Shown here piece after piece: positions 23,740-29,509 of a stretch of 39,501 nt of DNA. The position numbers and the translations under genes are program-made. Position 1 is the stretch's first letter. Each line of letters starts with the position of its first letter. The DNA is from a virus. The stretch covers positions 1 to 39,501 of the IMG/VR virus record IMGVR_UViG_3300020463_000045. The stretch is one strand, 5' to 3'. The notes under the pieces are model-generated. The model made no database searches, was not told the origin of the DNA, and was given only the letters and a program-made list of their open reading frames with translations.

Positions 23740-23988
23740 TTATCCCCACTGAAGTTCGTTATCAGCAAGAATAATGTCACGAACACGTTCACGGTCAACC
23801 GAATCACCCCCACCCCACTCAAGTGATTCGCCCTCACCGATTTGAGTAATGTAGGTTTGAACAGCTTTAATAACCATTGTATTGGTCATACCCTTGATAG
23901 GATAGACACCATCTTTTTCATTATAGAATGAGTCCACATAAGCAATAAAATCACATAGAGTATCCACGATTGTTTTTGTATTAGACAT
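23740..23988 (-). CDS. Hypothetical protein, 82 aa
   Basis: The product reads MSNTKTIVDTLCDFIAYVDS, then FYNEKDGVYPIKGMTNTMVI, ending near DRERVRDIILADNELQWG. It is soluble and probably helical, with a Gly-rich turn (EWGGGDS). It is not recognised. It is third in the transcript from promoter P2, with its start overlapping the end of the preceding gene by eight bases, and a sound reading frame. An overlapping frame on the same strand at 23634-23837 crosses P1 and is rejected. Confidence 0.65.
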   Translation of the reverse strand: MSNTKTIVDTLCDFIAYVDSFYNEKDGVYPIKGMTNTMVIKAVQTYITQIGEGESLEWGGGDSVDRERVRDIILADNELQWG

Positions 23989-24202
23989 TTATCAAAACCT
24001 TTCCTTGGTCAATTGCATCAAACGTCATCTCTAAAGCATTCATACGTTCTTTGCATTTCATTTTTGCAAAACCATTGCCTGGAGTCTTCTTCTTCATTTT
24101 TTCAATCTTGTTGTACATTTTTTCAAAGTACAGATAGTCGTTCTGAAGTTTTGTCAACTCTTCCATAGTAATGGTTGGAACTTTTACAGTAGTGTAATTC
24201 AT
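23981..24202 (-). CDS. Hypothetical basic protein, 73 aa
   Basis: The chosen start at 24202 gives MNYTTVKVPTITMEELTKLQ, then NDYLYFEKMYNKIEKMKKKT, ending FDAIDQGKVLINV. The ATG overlaps the stop of the upstream gene as TAATG and has GAGGAA upstream; nine extra N-terminal residues in the longer frame belong to the upstream gene. It is a Lys-rich, coiled-coil-like protein. The function is unknown. Confidence 0.68.
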   Translation of the reverse strand: MNYTTVKVPTITMEELTKLQNDYLYFEKMYNKIEKMKKKTPGNGFAKMKCKERMNALEMTFDAIDQGKVLINV

Positions 24203-24435
24203 TAGGCAAGTTCCTCTTCTAAAGCACAAATCGCATCGTGAATTAATACACGCAACAAATGCAAGTCAATGTGAAACCGTCCGTTGACAGGTAAAACACA
24301 GTAGTTCATACAAGCAGTAATGTCACTCGTACCAATACCTTGTCCACCTTTAATGAAGTCAGTAAACAAGTCAGCAACTTCACACTCAACAATCTCTTTC
24401 AAGACTTTCACATTTTCAAGGGTCATTACGGTCAT
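24202..24435 (-). CDS. Hypothetical protein, 77 aa
   Basis: The start at 24435 (MTVMTLENVKVLKEIVECEV) follows a leader with AGAGAG, and the transcript would start near 24461, downstream of P2. A longer version starting at 24465 would begin before there is room for a leader, so it is unlikely. The protein ends with an acidic tail (AICALEEELA). It contains ITACMNYCVLPVNGRFHIDL. No domain is recognised. It is the first gene of the P2 transcript. Confidence 0.65.
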   Translation of the reverse strand: MTVMTLENVKVLKEIVECEVADLFTDFIKGGQGIGTSDITACMNYCVLPVNGRFHIDLHLLRVLIHDAICALEEELA

Positions 24436-24467
24436 ATCTAATCTCTCTTTCTCTTGACTATACATAT

Positions 24468-24496
24468 ACTATACGATGTTCTCATAACAAAGTCAA
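24468..24496 (-). promoter_or_regulatory. Sigma70-type promoter P2 with palindromic operator
   Basis: The -35 is TTGACT (24491-24496), the spacer is 17 bases and the -10 is TATAGT (24468-24473), the same two hexamers as in P1. The spacer holds TGTTATGAGAACA (24477-24489). It drives three small genes down to 23740. Confidence 0.82.
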
Positions 24497-24628
24497 GAGA
24501 AAAAAACACATTTATTTTCCCTTATATTTCAGAGACTTACGAGTCGGATTTTTGGATTTTTTCAGAGGACAAAGAGATTTTGGCCGAATCACTTGCGAAT
24601 CGTGGGAAACCCTAGAGTTCTTGCAGTA
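24497..24628. other. Non-coding gap with one copy of a 20-base inverted repeat
   Basis: No credible gene is seen between the MazG stop and P2. The stretch contains an imperfect copy of a 20-base element at 24584-24603 (minus strand ACGATTCGCAAGTGATTCGG) that recurs in the opposite orientation at 26331-26350. No clear hairpin terminator is visible. Confidence 0.5.
24584..24603 (-). repeat. Inverted repeat element, copy 1
   Basis: The minus strand reads ACGATTCGCAAGTGATTCGG. It matches the plus-strand copy at 26331-26350 at 18 of 20 positions. The two copies flank the MazG, membrane micro-ORF and Cys-rich gene block. Confidence 0.55.
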
Positions 24629-25117
24629 TCATTTCTGTAAACCTCTACTGAACATTTTCTGTAACCAGTTCTTTGTTTTTGTTTCCTCAACCTCAAATTC
24701 TCTTTGAGGCATGTTCAGATAATCACCTGTTCCTGTCATGTCCTGTGTGTATTCTTTCTGTGTCCATGTCACACCATACGCAGATACTTGTTGCTCAGAT
24801 TTTGGGGGGTGGGGCTTCTCAACCTCATCATCAGATATAAGGTCAGACCATTCGGAAAGTTTCTTGCGTTTGACTTCTCTACGTTTCTCTATCTCATCCC
24901 ATGAGACTACATCCCATTCGTGCAACAAATCAATCATAGTATAAACATCACCGACTTCATCCTTAAACTTTTTATTATTAAAGAGTTCACCTCTGCGTAG
25001 ATTCTTTGATGCTTCCTGTATTAACTCTCCACACTCTTCCATGAGAATGACCATGAGTTCTTGCCTCGCATCTAACTTTCTCATGTCTGTGTAACCTTTA
25101 CCATCCCAGATTTTCAT
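24629..25117 (-). CDS. mazG: MazG-like nucleotide pyrophosphohydrolase
   Basis: A 162-aa protein. The N-terminal 100 residues carry the MazG/all-alpha NTP pyrophosphatase metal motifs: EECGE at E27, E28 and E31, and EVGD at E54 and D57, which bind Mg2+ to hydrolyse nucleoside triphosphates to monophosphates. Phage MazG is common in marine myoviruses and has been linked to control of host nucleotide or ppGpp pools; that role is not shown here. The C-terminal 60 residues (from EKPHPPKSEQQVSAYG to FSRGLQK) are acidic and polar and not part of the domain. It overlaps the 28-aa membrane protein by four bases (ATGA), so translation is coupled. Confidence 0.85.
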   Translation of the reverse strand: MKIWDGKGYTDMRKLDARQELMVILMEECGELIQEASKNLRRGELFNNKKFKDEVGDVYTMIDLLHEWDVVSWDEIEKRREVKRKKLSEWSDLISDDEVEKPHPPKSEQQVSAYGVTWTQKEYTQDMTGTGDYLNMPQREFEVEETKTKNWLQKMFSRGLQK

Positions 25118-25200
25118 ATCATATGTCCTATAACTATAACCAATATACCAAAGATAAATGCAGCCAATAACTGCAATGAAAACTTATCTATTCTTTTCAT
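25114..25200 (-). CDS. 28-aa membrane micro-protein upstream of mazG
   Basis: The frame encodes MKRIDKFSLQLLAAFIFGIL followed by VIVIGHMI, a basic start and one transmembrane helix. Its start overlaps the previous stop (ATGA) and its stop overlaps the mazG start (ATGA), so a ribosome could re-initiate from gene to gene. It is too short for family assignment. The hydrophobic pattern and double coupling support expression. Confidence 0.6.
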   Translation of the reverse strand: MKRIDKFSLQLLAAFIFGILVIVIGHMI

Positions 25201-25256
25201 GCAAAAACACTCAGTATTATATTTGCAATAATCAATGCGCCTATTACTTCAATCAT
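25197..25256 (-). CDS. 19-aa hydrophobic micro-protein
   Basis: The frame encodes MIEVIGALIIANIILSVFA, a single hydrophobic helix with almost no soluble part. Both ends overlap neighbours by four bases as ATGA. It could be a genuine micro-protein or only a re-initiation bridge; the frame is too short to decide. Confidence 0.45.
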   Translation of the reverse strand: MIEVIGALIIANIILSVFA

Positions 25257-25408
25257 ACTCCAAACCTTTCAATCAGTGCAATGACAACTTGATAGATTGC
25301 CCATCCCACGCAAGTGCCTAGAGAAGCAAAGAGAACTAACTCTATACTATCATGCACAAACCACCACTGACGAAATGCCCAGTAGTATTCTTTCAGTTTA
25401 TTCTTCAT
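25253..25408 (-). CDS. 51-aa small membrane protein
   Basis: The product begins MKNKLKEYYWAFRQWWFVHD, aromatic and basic, then has a transmembrane helix (LVLFASLGTCVGWAIYQVVI) and a short ALIERFGV tail. It probably sits in the inner membrane with the aromatic belt at the interface. It is the first gene after promoter P6 and is coupled downstream by ATGA. The ribosome site is weak (AAAGATATTTCA before the ATG). The function is not known. Confidence 0.62.
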   Translation of the reverse strand: MKNKLKEYYWAFRQWWFVHDSIELVLFASLGTCVGWAIYQVVIALIERFGV

Positions 25409-25490
25409 TGAAATATCTTTCTGTATCTTTATTGCATTTATAGATTATCAATCCATGCTATATTTTAGGGGATACCCCATCGTATGGCCC

Positions 25491-25520
25491 ATAGTATCAC
25501 AGGCCGCCGCCGAATGTCAA
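25491..25520 (-). promoter_or_regulatory. Candidate sigma70-type promoter P6
   Basis: The -35 is TTGACA (25515-25520), followed by an 18-base spacer and TACTAT (25491-25496). The spacer is strikingly G+C rich (GGCGGCGGCC). It lacks the shared palindrome. A short GGGGTATCCCC hairpin lies in the leader (25468-25478). It would drive the membrane micro-ORFs and mazG. Confidence 0.55.
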
Positions 25521-25523
25521 GTA

Positions 25524-25874
25524 CTAATCACCCATCATGTAATATCCCTTTGCGAATACTTTAAAGGTATTGGTGCTGTTCTGTTCCATGACAGATAACT
25601 CCGTACCAGTGAAATACTCCACGGCTGCTCTGAATGGATTCAAGTCTCTAATAGGAATAGTACCAGAGATGGGCAGCTTCCAATCAGACATACCATCAGT
25701 AAGTACATTGAAGTAATGCGTAAGACATTCCTTCTCCACTGTATACCTCACTGCATCTGGCAGCTGCTTGTATGCGTCTGTCTGCATAAACTTCCACTTG
25801 GTGAAAGCATTGCCCACTGCGAACTCCTTATTCAACTCTGCAATCTCCTGTGCAGTCATTTCTTTTGTACTCAT
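25524..25874 (-). CDS. Hypothetical protein, 116 aa
   Basis: The product starts MSTKEMTAQEIAELNKEFAV, then GNAFTKWKFMQTDAYKQLPD, and ends NSTNTFKVFAKGYYMMGD. It is soluble with helices first and a likely beta part at the end. A ribosome site (AGGAGAG) lies before the ATG. It is the second gene of the P5 transcript. I do not recognise a family. Confidence 0.68.
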   Translation of the reverse strand: MSTKEMTAQEIAELNKEFAVGNAFTKWKFMQTDAYKQLPDAVRYTVEKECLTHYFNVLTDGMSDWKLPISGTIPIRDLNPFRAAVEYFTGTELSVMEQNSTNTFKVFAKGYYMMGD

Positions 25875-25886
25875 AACAACTCTCCT

Positions 25887-26138
25887 CTAAGCAGCAACTC
25901 TCAATAACCTCTGAACATCTCCGTCCTTGAAGTCTCCATTAGTACCCCAATTACGAAATGCACTACACTCAGTGAACTTTGCAGCACACTGTTCAAACAA
26001 AGGACAAATATCACAAGGACACTCCCTCTTATTCTCTGGGCCTGTATGGTACTCAGTGGTATTGTAGATGGCATCAGTTTCATCCTTCCATCCCTTACCC
26101 ATGTAGTTTTCCATATCAGCCCAAATCATATTTCCCAT
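25887..26138 (-). CDS. Cys-rich small protein with possible metal cluster
   Basis: The product is 83 residues. Its feature is a five-cysteine cluster in NKRECPCDICPLFEQCAAKF then TECSAFRNWG, with C40, C42, C45, C51 and C58. This CxCxxC-x5-C-x6-C arrangement could bind zinc or an iron-sulfur cluster. The first 35 residues and the last 20 (ending LLRVAA) are polar. It is first after promoter P5 and has an AGAGAGG ribosome site. The function is unknown. Confidence 0.66.
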   Translation of the reverse strand: MGNMIWADMENYMGKGWKDETDAIYNTTEYHTGPENKRECPCDICPLFEQCAAKFTECSAFRNWGTNGDFKDGDVQRLLRVAA

Positions 26139-26181
26139 AAATTTACCTCTCTTTTATTCCTTATTCTCATCTTACATAGAG

Positions 26182-26210
26182 AAGCTAACACAGAGTCAAG
26201 TAGTTGTCAA
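26182..26210 (-). promoter_or_regulatory. Sigma70-type promoter P5
   Basis: TTGACA (26205-26210), a 17-base spacer and TAGCTT (26182-26187). The -10 equals that of P4, but the palindrome is absent. A second TTGACT lies 11 bases downstream (26194-26199) within a direct repeat ACTTGAC, so start use is uncertain. Confidence 0.55.
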
Positions 26211-26448
26211 GTAAAAAATGCAACTATTTTCAACTTTTTTTCGCTGTATTATCAAGGGTTTATGGGGGCGTTGTGAGTGGTTCTGGGTTGTTTTGGTAAC
26301 AACTCTGTGGTTCTGGGGGCAGCATTCGATACGATTCGCAGGCGATTCGGGCAGCAGCACTGATAGGTGGGAATATTTAATGACAAGAGCATGCCATTTA
26401 TTTTAATGTTTTTATTGTTTATGGGGAATCATGGGATATGATGGGTTC
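26211..26448. other. Non-coding 240-base gap with repeats
   Basis: No supported gene. The plus strand shows a G-rich stretch with GTGGTTCTGGG-type direct repeats (around 26276-26316), the 20-base element at 26331-26350, and four ATGGG units close together (26421-26456). A 21-codon Pro-rich frame on the minus strand lacks a ribosome site. The gap ends the P3 transcript and precedes P5; I see no clean terminator hairpin. Confidence 0.45.
26331..26350 (+). repeat. Inverted repeat element, copy 2
   Basis: The plus strand reads ACGATTCGCAGGCGATTCGG, an internal GATTCG direct pair and an 18-of-20 match to the minus-strand copy at 24584-24603. It is in a non-coding gap. Confidence 0.55.
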
Positions 26449-26643
26449 TTATGGGTTTTCCTTCCGCACGAATACTAAGTCACAATATCCACACACTACA
26501 AACCCTTCTTCTGGTATGGTATAATACACTAATGGATGGTCGTTATTCTCTCCACTACACCGAACTCTCTCCGTAGTGCTTTCTATAATAGTCTTTCCAT
26601 CTATTACCGTAGACCTTTCTATATGCGTTGATGAGTCTACCAT
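26449..26643 (-). CDS. CHCC-type zinc-finger protein
   Basis: A 64-aa protein. The second half fits the zf-CHCC pattern: C29 (RVRCSG), H36 (NDHPLVYY), C51 and C54 (FVVCGYCDLVFV), four ligands for one Zn2+. The family is known from the mitochondrial complex I subunit NDUFS6 and from small bacterial proteins; its role in phages is not established. The first 25 residues lie inside the end of a neighbouring frame (26555-26800), so the N terminus is uncertain. The ATG overlaps the stop of the 67-aa frame (ATGGTAG). Confidence 0.72.
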   Translation of the reverse strand: MVDSSTHIERSTVIDGKTIIESTTERVRCSGENNDHPLVYYTIPEEGFVVCGYCDLVFVRKENP

Positions 26644-26800
26644 CCATATTCTCTTGCATTGTTTTGGACTTCTTCAGCAGTTCTTTTGACTTCTTCTCTA
26701 GTCTTGTTGCCTCTTGTACTATTCTGTCCATCTGTCTTCCTAGTCGTACTTCTGTTATACGATTCGGAAACTGCACTATATTGTTCTGGTACTTTACCAT
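26555..26800 (-). CDS. Helical hypothetical protein, 81 aa
   Basis: The product starts MVKYQNNIVQFPNRITEVRL, continues as a basic coiled-coil-like helix (QEATRLEKKSKELLKKSKTM) and ends NRWKDYYRKHYGESSV. The NIVQFPNR opening is a usual start for small phage and bacterial proteins. The sequence is protein-like, but the frame overlaps two other frames and its ATG has only AGGAT with one base of spacing. It may depend on re-initiation from the frame beginning at 26840. Confidence 0.55.
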   Translation of the reverse strand: MVKYQNNIVQFPNRITEVRLGRQMDRIVQEATRLEKKSKELLKKSKTMQENMDGRLINAYRKVYGNRWKDYYRKHYGESSV

Positions 26801-26840
26801 ATCCTACTGTTCTATCCCATTGTCTCTGTGTGTATTTCAT
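26637..26840 (-). CDS. Alternative polar frame overlapping the 81-aa gene, 67 aa
   Basis: The frame starts MKYTQRQWDRTVGYGKVPEQ, has a strong ribosome site (GGAGAATAAAG) and ends AREYGW exactly at the start of the zinc-finger gene. The product is almost free of hydrophobic residues, so it could be a shadow of the 81-aa frame. The good start and tight junction argue for translation. I give the two equal attention and doubt that both are fully functional. Confidence 0.42.
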   Translation of the reverse strand: MKYTQRQWDRTVGYGKVPEQYSAVSESYNRSTTRKTDGQNSTRGNKTREEVKRTAEEVQNNAREYGW

Positions 26841-26843
26841 TCT

Positions 26844-27032
26844 TTATTCTCCAACGCCTGGCATTACATAACCTTTGGGTGGTAAATACAATGTGCTGTA
26901 TCCTTCTATCTCGTAACCACATTCAGCACAATATCCATAACCACCTGTTAATATCGATACATCGTGATTATTCACACACTTACCTGTTTCACCGTTCCAA
27001 TCGGTAAGTTCAAGTGTTACTCCTTTAGTCAT
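26844..27032 (-). CDS. Small zinc-ribbon-like protein
   Basis: The 62-aa product carries C19, H23, C35 and C38 (GKCVNNHD and GYCAECGYEI), a CxxxH and CxxC pair able to bind one Zn2+. The N terminus is MTKGVTLELTDWNGETGK and the C terminus PPKGYVMPGVGE. A GGGGAA ribosome site lies in the end of the upstream gene. It is not assigned to a family. Confidence 0.65.
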   Translation of the reverse strand: MTKGVTLELTDWNGETGKCVNNHDVSILTGGYGYCAECGYEIEGYSTLYLPPKGYVMPGVGE

Positions 27033-27264
27033 TTTGCTTATTCCCCAATGCTTTATTCTCTATATACTCTTTAATATCAATGACTTTCTCTGTCTGTATG
27101 ATAGCAAGTATGGTTTCTGTCAGTGTTTTCTCTTTATACAGATAACCTAGGCGTTCTTGTATCTTGCGTAGTTCTTTCTCATAGTAGTCTATTTCCTGTT
27201 CCTTGCGTAATCGTTGGTCTACAAGGTCAGTGATAAGTATGATTTTCTTTTCTTCTTCACTCAT
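27025..27264 (-). CDS. Coiled-coil hypothetical protein, 79 aa
   Basis: MSEEEKKIILITDLVDQRLR, then KEQEIDYYEKELRKIQERLG, is a long charged helix with heptad hydrophobics. It ends ENKALGNKQND. It probably self-associates as a coiled coil. It overlaps the preceding gene by eight bases. The function is unknown. Confidence 0.66.
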   Translation of the reverse strand: MSEEEKKIILITDLVDQRLRKEQEIDYYEKELRKIQERLGYLYKEKTLTETILAIIQTEKVIDIKEYIENKALGNKQND

Positions 27265-27511
27265 CTTTAGATTTTACTTTGATATTATATGGTGACATTC
27301 CAAAATCATAAATCTTAGCACTCTTTTTGACAACTTCAATATCACCTTCAAGCTGATAACCATTTGCCAAAAGGAAGTGTTGGAATGAATCACACAACTC
27401 ATCTACACTAGCGTCATCATCGACACAAAATTCAATTCTATTGGTGTGATGAGTTGTCTTAAACCCATGCACATCTTCTTGGTCTTCTTCTTGGTGTGTA
27501 AAATAATACAT
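27257..27511 (-). CDS. Acidic hypothetical protein, 84 aa
   Basis: The product starts MYYFTHQEEDQEDVHGFKTT, then HHTNRIEFCVDDDASVDELC, and ends MSPYNIKVKSKDE. The strand-helix-strand alternation (RIEFCVDD, DELCDSFQHFLLANGY, KSAKIYDF) suggests a small alpha/beta fold. A GGAGAAATT ribosome site is present. It is not recognised. Confidence 0.66.
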   Translation of the reverse strand: MYYFTHQEEDQEDVHGFKTTHHTNRIEFCVDDDASVDELCDSFQHFLLANGYQLEGDIEVVKKSAKIYDFGMSPYNIKVKSKDE

Positions 27512-27541
27512 ATTATAATTTCTCCATTAGTGTGTTTCTAC

Positions 27542-27640
27542 TTACCATAATCTGTTTTGTTTACCAATATGCCATAGAATATATAGTACTAGACATCCTA
27601 CAAATATCCAAGGGTTGTATCCTAATCGTTCTAATATCAT
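27542..27640 (-). CDS. 32-aa membrane micro-protein
   Basis: The frame encodes MILERLGYNPWIFVGCLVLY followed by ILWHIGKQNRLW, a single transmembrane helix with a basic tail. It starts within the stop of the previous gene (ATGA). The size and coupling resemble the micro-ORFs at 25114-25408. No family can be assigned. Confidence 0.6.
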   Translation of the reverse strand: MILERLGYNPWIFVGCLVLYILWHIGKQNRLW

Positions 27641-27879
27641 CTGTGATACCCCAAACAGTAATTTTCAGCACTGTTATCTGCATATGTTTCGTTGTGAAAG
27701 ACAATCTCATCTTCGTATTCTGTTTTCATAACAACAGTTCTTACCAGTTCATCTGCTAACCAGTAATCGACTTCCCAATGTCCTGTCTTTTCGTTCTTAA
27801 ACACAGCAGCAGTTCTGTCTTCGTACTGTCCTACTCCCATATGTTTGCTGTAAAAAATTCTTGTATCCTCTGTAGCCAT
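27637..27879 (-). CDS. Hypothetical protein, 80 aa
   Basis: The product starts MATEDTRIFYSKHMGVGQYE, then DRTAAVFKNEKTGHWEVDYW, and ends SAENYCLGYHR. It looks like a small beta sheet protein with one helix (LADELVRTVVMK). A GGAG/TAGGG ribosome region precedes the ATG. It is not recognised. Confidence 0.66.
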   Translation of the reverse strand: MATEDTRIFYSKHMGVGQYEDRTAAVFKNEKTGHWEVDYWLADELVRTVVMKTEYEDEIVFHNETYADNSAENYCLGYHR

Positions 27880-27881
27880 CC

Positions 27882-28040
27882 CTATCTACTCCAATACTCT
27901 TCTGCCATCTGTAATTCTAACTCATATATCTTATCTTTAAGTAATAATTTAATGATTTTTTCTTCTTTTGTCAAGTCTTTTTTGTTATTTAAATCTGCGT
28001 GTTGTTCCTTTAATGAACAAATATACTCTGGTAATCTCAT
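27882..28040 (-). CDS. Small helical protein, 52 aa
   Basis: The frame encodes MRLPEYICSLKEQHADLNNK, then KDLTKEEKIIKLLLKDKIYE, ending AEEYWSR. It is a Lys/Glu-rich helix, probably a coiled coil. It starts as ATGA on the stop of the 299-aa gene and fills the gap before the 80-aa gene. The frame contains a TTGACA by chance or as a weak internal promoter. Confidence 0.6.
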   Translation of the reverse strand: MRLPEYICSLKEQHADLNNKKDLTKEEKIIKLLLKDKIYELELQMAEEYWSR

Positions 28041-28936
28041 TCGTAATACTCCATCTTTGTACCGTTATCAGCAGTTCTGGTAACCTTGGTCAATACATCA
28101 CCCTTCTCTTTGGTTTCCTTAACCTTCTTTTCCCATGCTGTTTCCTGTTTTCTTCTCTGTCGTGTACGTCTTGCACTGCGTCTTTGTCTGCGTCTTCTAC
28201 TCTCCTGTAGTAGTGACTGATTTGCAGCAACCAGTAGTAACACCGCAAGTGGGTCAAACACAAACACTATGATGAGGATGACTCCTCTGACTGCATCTTC
28301 AAGTACTCCCTTCGTGCTTTCTCCGTAGATAAGTTCTGCGATGTACTTGATTGGGCCGACCTCTGCTTCAATTGCAATTCTGTCTGCGTTGAGTTCTGAC
28401 ATCTCCTTCGTGAGAGTTGTGATAGTCTCTGTTGACCTTGTAATCGTAGTGTTGAGTTCATTGCGTTCTGCCTCCTGTTCTTTTCTTGCGTTAAGTCCCT
28501 TGGTGACCGCACCTAACTCCACATATTTTTCCAATGCAGAATCTAACTGCCCAAGAGTATCTTCGGCACGTCTGATAGTGGTACGTTCTCGTTGTATCTG
28601 TGATTCGATAAGTTCTATTTGAAGTGTGTTGTCAGATGTGACAGTGGTTTGTTCGATATGTGCTTTTGATAGGAATCCGAATATTCCCATAGATGTGATA
28701 AACATCAATACGATTACCGCACTGATAAGATATCCTTTAAGTAGTTTGGGTGTTCTTTTCCAGTTGTGATATACCCATGCTGCGGTGACCAGTTTACCAG
28801 ACTCCAAAACAATCCCCATGACTGCGATAGGTATTACCGCAGCACTGAAGATTGCAATCAGTCCTATAATACTATAATAGGCTGCAACTGCGGATATGGC
28901 AAGTGCAACCAGTAAAGTCAATACCGCAAGAATCAT
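28037..28936 (-). CDS. Multi-pass membrane protein with coiled coil
   Basis: A 299-aa protein. Two or three hydrophobic helices lie in residues 2-45 (ILAVLTLLVALAISAVAAYY, SIIGLIAIFSAAVIPIAVMG) and one at about 68-90 (YLISAVIVLMFITSMGIFGF). A charged coiled-coil region follows at about 100-200 and a further helix at about 217-240 (VILIIVFVFDPLAVLLLVAA). The tail is very basic (RRRRQRRSARRTRQRRK). The plan fits an inner-membrane protein with a periplasmic or cytoplasmic coil. Proteins with this plan are found in marine T4-like phages, function unknown. It is coupled on both sides by overlaps. Confidence 0.72.
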   Translation of the reverse strand: MILAVLTLLVALAISAVAAYYSIIGLIAIFSAAVIPIAVMGIVLESGKLVTAAWVYHNWKRTPKLLKGYLISAVIVLMFITSMGIFGFLSKAHIEQTTVTSDNTLQIELIESQIQRERTTIRRAEDTLGQLDSALEKYVELGAVTKGLNARKEQEAERNELNTTITRSTETITTLTKEMSELNADRIAIEAEVGPIKYIAELIYGESTKGVLEDAVRGVILIIVFVFDPLAVLLLVAANQSLLQESRRRRQRRSARRTRQRRKQETAWEKKVKETKEKGDVLTKVTRTADNGTKMEYYE

Positions 28937-29097
28937 TAGATGTATTCTGTGCTGGTTGAGACTGTTGGATTATGTCGTGTGTCACTGTCTTCAAACCACT
29001 TGGTGGTAGTAGTGACTATCTTGATTGTCCGTCTACCATCTGGGTCAGTGACCACGATATATTCCTTAGTCTCTTCCTTTGATTTAAATTCACTCAT
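28936..29097 (-). CDS. Small hypothetical protein, 53 aa
   Basis: The frame encodes MSEFKSKEETKEYIVVTDPD, then GRRTIKIVTTTTKWFEDSDT, ending TSTEYI. It is a polar beta-strand-rich peptide. It starts as ATGA on the stop of the glycine-zipper gene and ends as TAATG on the start of the membrane protein, so it is translated with both. No family is recognised. Confidence 0.62.
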   Translation of the reverse strand: MSEFKSKEETKEYIVVTDPDGRRTIKIVTTTTKWFEDSDTRHNPTVSTSTEYI

Positions 29098-29507
29098 TTC
29101 TGAAACCTCAATGTGTAACTCTTGCCACCATGCGTAAATGTGACCGTTGAGTGTGAGTAGATAGTTCTACTTTCCTCTGTGTAACGTGTTTCCTGTTTAC
29201 ATACAGTTCGTGTACCACCTGTTGCATTACTATTGCTATGACCAATCATACCACCAATAATCGCACCAGCAGCACCACCGTTCTTGATGTCTCCAACATT
29301 GTTACCAAGGATACCACCAAGCAACGCACCCTTCAGTGTGTCACCAGTTTTATCTCCACTCACCTGTTGGTCGTAACATACCTCTACCATGTGTGGTGTC
29401 TTATGATATACGTCCTTATAGTGGTCTTGTGTTGTCTCTGCTGATGCAGAGTTTGATGCGAGTAACAATACTGCGATTGCAGCAGCACTCCATATTATAT
29501 ATTGCAT
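29094..29507 (-). CDS. Exported glycine-zipper protein
   Basis: A 137-aa protein with a signal peptide (MQYIIWSAAAIAVLLLASNS, cut after ASA near residue 23) and no lipobox cysteine. The centre has a double glycine-zipper helix pair (TLKGALLGGILGNNVGD, then NGGAAGAIIGGMIG), as in the 17-kDa antigen/SlyB-like 2TM domain that inserts in the outer membrane. The C terminus is polar (YTEESRTIYSHSTVTFTHGG). Two Cys residues flank the zipper (VCYDQQ and TVCKQE). It may change the envelope during infection, for example superinfection exclusion or lysis support; this is inference. Confidence 0.78.
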   Translation of the reverse strand: MQYIIWSAAAIAVLLLASNSASAETTQDHYKDVYHKTPHMVEVCYDQQVSGDKTGDTLKGALLGGILGNNVGDIKNGGAAGAIIGGMIGHSNSNATGGTRTVCKQETRYTEESRTIYSHSTVTFTHGGKSYTLRFQK

Positions 29508-29509
29508 TT

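Noticed and set aside
23634-23837. A 67-aa minus-strand frame crossing promoter P1
   Set aside because: It covers the promoter and the end of the 82-aa gene, has no ribosome site and a composition unlike its neighbours.
26263-26328. A 21-codon Pro-rich minus-strand frame (MLPPEPQSCYQNNPEPLTTP and one more residue)
   Set aside because: There is no ribosome site, and the repeats in it explain the pattern. It is kept only as a note in the gap description.
26218-26406. A 62-aa plus-strand frame rich in Trp in the non-coding gap
   Set aside because: All island genes are on the minus strand, no ribosome site or promoter is seen, and the Trp richness follows from TGG repeats.
27940-27985. TTGACA with TAAATT after 17 bases inside the 52-aa gene
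   Set aside because: The -10 is weak, the site is within a coding frame and lacks the palindrome. A low-level internal promoter cannot be excluded.
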